NCBI GenBank assembly: GCA_017469845.1
Contig: JAFUFP010000012.1
Location: forward strand, 1-61,787
Reading direction: 5' to 3'
DNA: 61,787 nucleotides
Origin: Bacteroidales bacterium
Lineage (GTDB): Bacteria > Bacteroidota > Bacteroidia > Bacteroidales > UBA932
This document shows, in pieces, positions 61,111 through 61,787 of this stretch; positions within the stretch are counted from its first letter, which is position 1, and each line of letters begins with the position of its first letter. The notes under the pieces were generated by a model. That model was not told the DNA's origin and ran no database searches. It saw nothing but the letters and a program-made list of their open reading frames with translations. The translations under genes and the position numbers were made by a program.

Positions 61111-61787
61111 ATGGCTAATGTAACAAAAGGCAATATACTTGCCATCGACACAGGCACTACGACGACTAACGTCGGATACTATAAGGATGGCAAAACCATC
61201 TTCGAGCAGCGAATTGTACACGCTCCCCACCAGATCGCGAAATTCCCGGGCGTGATGGACCAGGACCAGATGCGCAGAGAAGCAATCCTCGACATTCTGG
61301 AACAGAGGGAAATCAACCCTCTGGAAATCGACATCATAATGGCGAGGGGAGGACTTTTCGCCCCCGTGAGGACCGGCGTGTACAAAGTGAACCGCGACAT
61401 GAGGGATGTTCTCCTGACGTGCCGTGACGGCGTCCATGCGTGCAACCTCAGCGCAGTCGTCGCAGACGAACTCGCCTATATGGTCAACGAGGTGAGAAAC
61501 GATCAGAAAATCGATTCTCCCTTCGGCATGTGCCAAGCATATATCGCGGATCCTCCCATGGCGGATGAAATGCTGCCGGAATGCAGAATCGGAGGATTGC
61601 CGGAGTTCCCCAGAAGAGCTTTTTTCCATGCTCTCAATTCAAGAGCGACCGTAAAGCAGTATCTCAGAAAGCATGGTCACGAAGAAAATGACGTCACGGT
61701 CATCGTGGCTCACCTGGGCAACGGAATCACCGTCACTCTCCACAAAAACGGTGAAGTCATCGACACCAACAACGGTCTTGGCGGTGA
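61111..61787 (+). CDS. buk: Butyrate kinase, 5' part (continues beyond window)
   Basis: The first 225 codons are present. The product has the acetate/butyrate kinase (ASKHA) fold: ILAIDTGTTTTNVGYYKDGK for the phosphate loop, MARGGLFAPVRTGVYKVN, ADELAYMVNE and VIVAHLGNGITVTLHKNG followed by VIDTNNGLGG. It makes butyrate and ATP from butyryl phosphate. The canonical GGGIS after HL reads GNGIT here. A butyryl-phosphate transferase gene is expected to the right or elsewhere. Confidence 0.9.
   Translation, partial: MANVTKGNILAIDTGTTTTNVGYYKDGKTIFEQRIVHAPHQIAKFPGVMDQDQMRREAILDILEQREINPLEIDIIMARGGLFAPVRTGVYKVNRDMRDVLLTCRDGVHACNLSAVVADELAYMVNEVRNDQKIDSPFGMCQAYIADPPMADEMLPECRIGGLPEFPRRAFFHALNSRATVKQYLRKHGHEENDVTVIVAHLGNGITVTLHKNGEVIDTNNGLGG

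Overview
This window looks like a chromosome segment of a gut- or rumen-type member of the Bacteroidales (phylum Bacteroidota), probably uncultured. The evidence is the Bacteroidota promoter form TTG or TTTG, 19-20 bases, TAnnTTTG, seen in front of many genes with little sign of Shine-Dalgarno sequences. Further support comes from lipoprotein signal peptides on carbohydrate enzymes and from Bacteroidales-type genes such as the OstA-like and SurA-like proteins beside guaB, the epimerase-type threonine dehydrogenase, and split HipA systems. I cannot name a genus from sequence alone.

Layout. 0-2.4 kb: the 5' two thirds of a 23S rRNA gene (minus strand) with its own promoter and no 16S gene upstream, divergent from an OPT peptide transporter. 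4.5-6.8 kb: divergent kbl and tdh, converting threonine to glycine and acetyl-CoA. 6.9-14.9 kb: a minus-strand operon guaB, two periplasmic prolyl-isomerase/chaperone genes, a large OstA-like protein and pepT, mixing outer-membrane biogenesis with housekeeping. 15-18.5 kb: a small conserved protein, a nitroreductase and an SLC13-type carboxylate/anion transporter with a long leader. 18.5-23.7 kb: an operon for a GH3 enzyme, a GH29 fucosidase and an NlpC/P60 peptidase. 23.8-28.3 kb: a YhcC-type radical SAM protein, galE, PBP4 (dacB) and an unusual exported-looking peptide deformylase. 28.3-36.8 kb: a nine-gene minus-strand run (small membrane protein, mutL, rhomboid, EEP nuclease-like, tsaC, rsmE, acyltransferase, phosphodiesterase, radA).

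36.9-42.3 kb is the most accessory-looking part: ispF, two tRNA genes (Gln-CTG and a Met-CAT with an abnormal T loop), a tripartite HipB-HipS-HipT kinase toxin-antitoxin operon with two palindromic operators bracketing its promoter, glmS, and a RelB/DinJ-type antitoxin whose partners are not a recognisable RelE/YafQ toxin but a small winged-helix-like protein and a tryptophan-rich small protein. 42.3-44.1 kb: psuK and psuG (pseudouridine breakdown).

44.2-50.9 kb: a six-gene sugar operon driven by one strong promoter: split transketolase (two subunits), FGGY kinase, fucose-isomerase-like protein, sugar permease and esterase. This layout resembles an isomerase-kinase-transketolase route such as that for D-apiose. 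51.2-61 kb: a GHL10-type glycosyl hydrolase lipoprotein, an EF-hand/LEA-like repeat protein, a GH95 fucosidase, an O-acetylhomoserine sulfhydrylase-type enzyme, a second nitroreductase, a sugar O-acetyltransferase and a GH9 glucanase fused to a polysaccharide-deacetylase-like domain. The window ends inside a butyrate kinase gene. Overall the organism appears to be a polysaccharide and fucosylated-glycan degrader. No CRISPR array, insertion sequence or prophage was seen.
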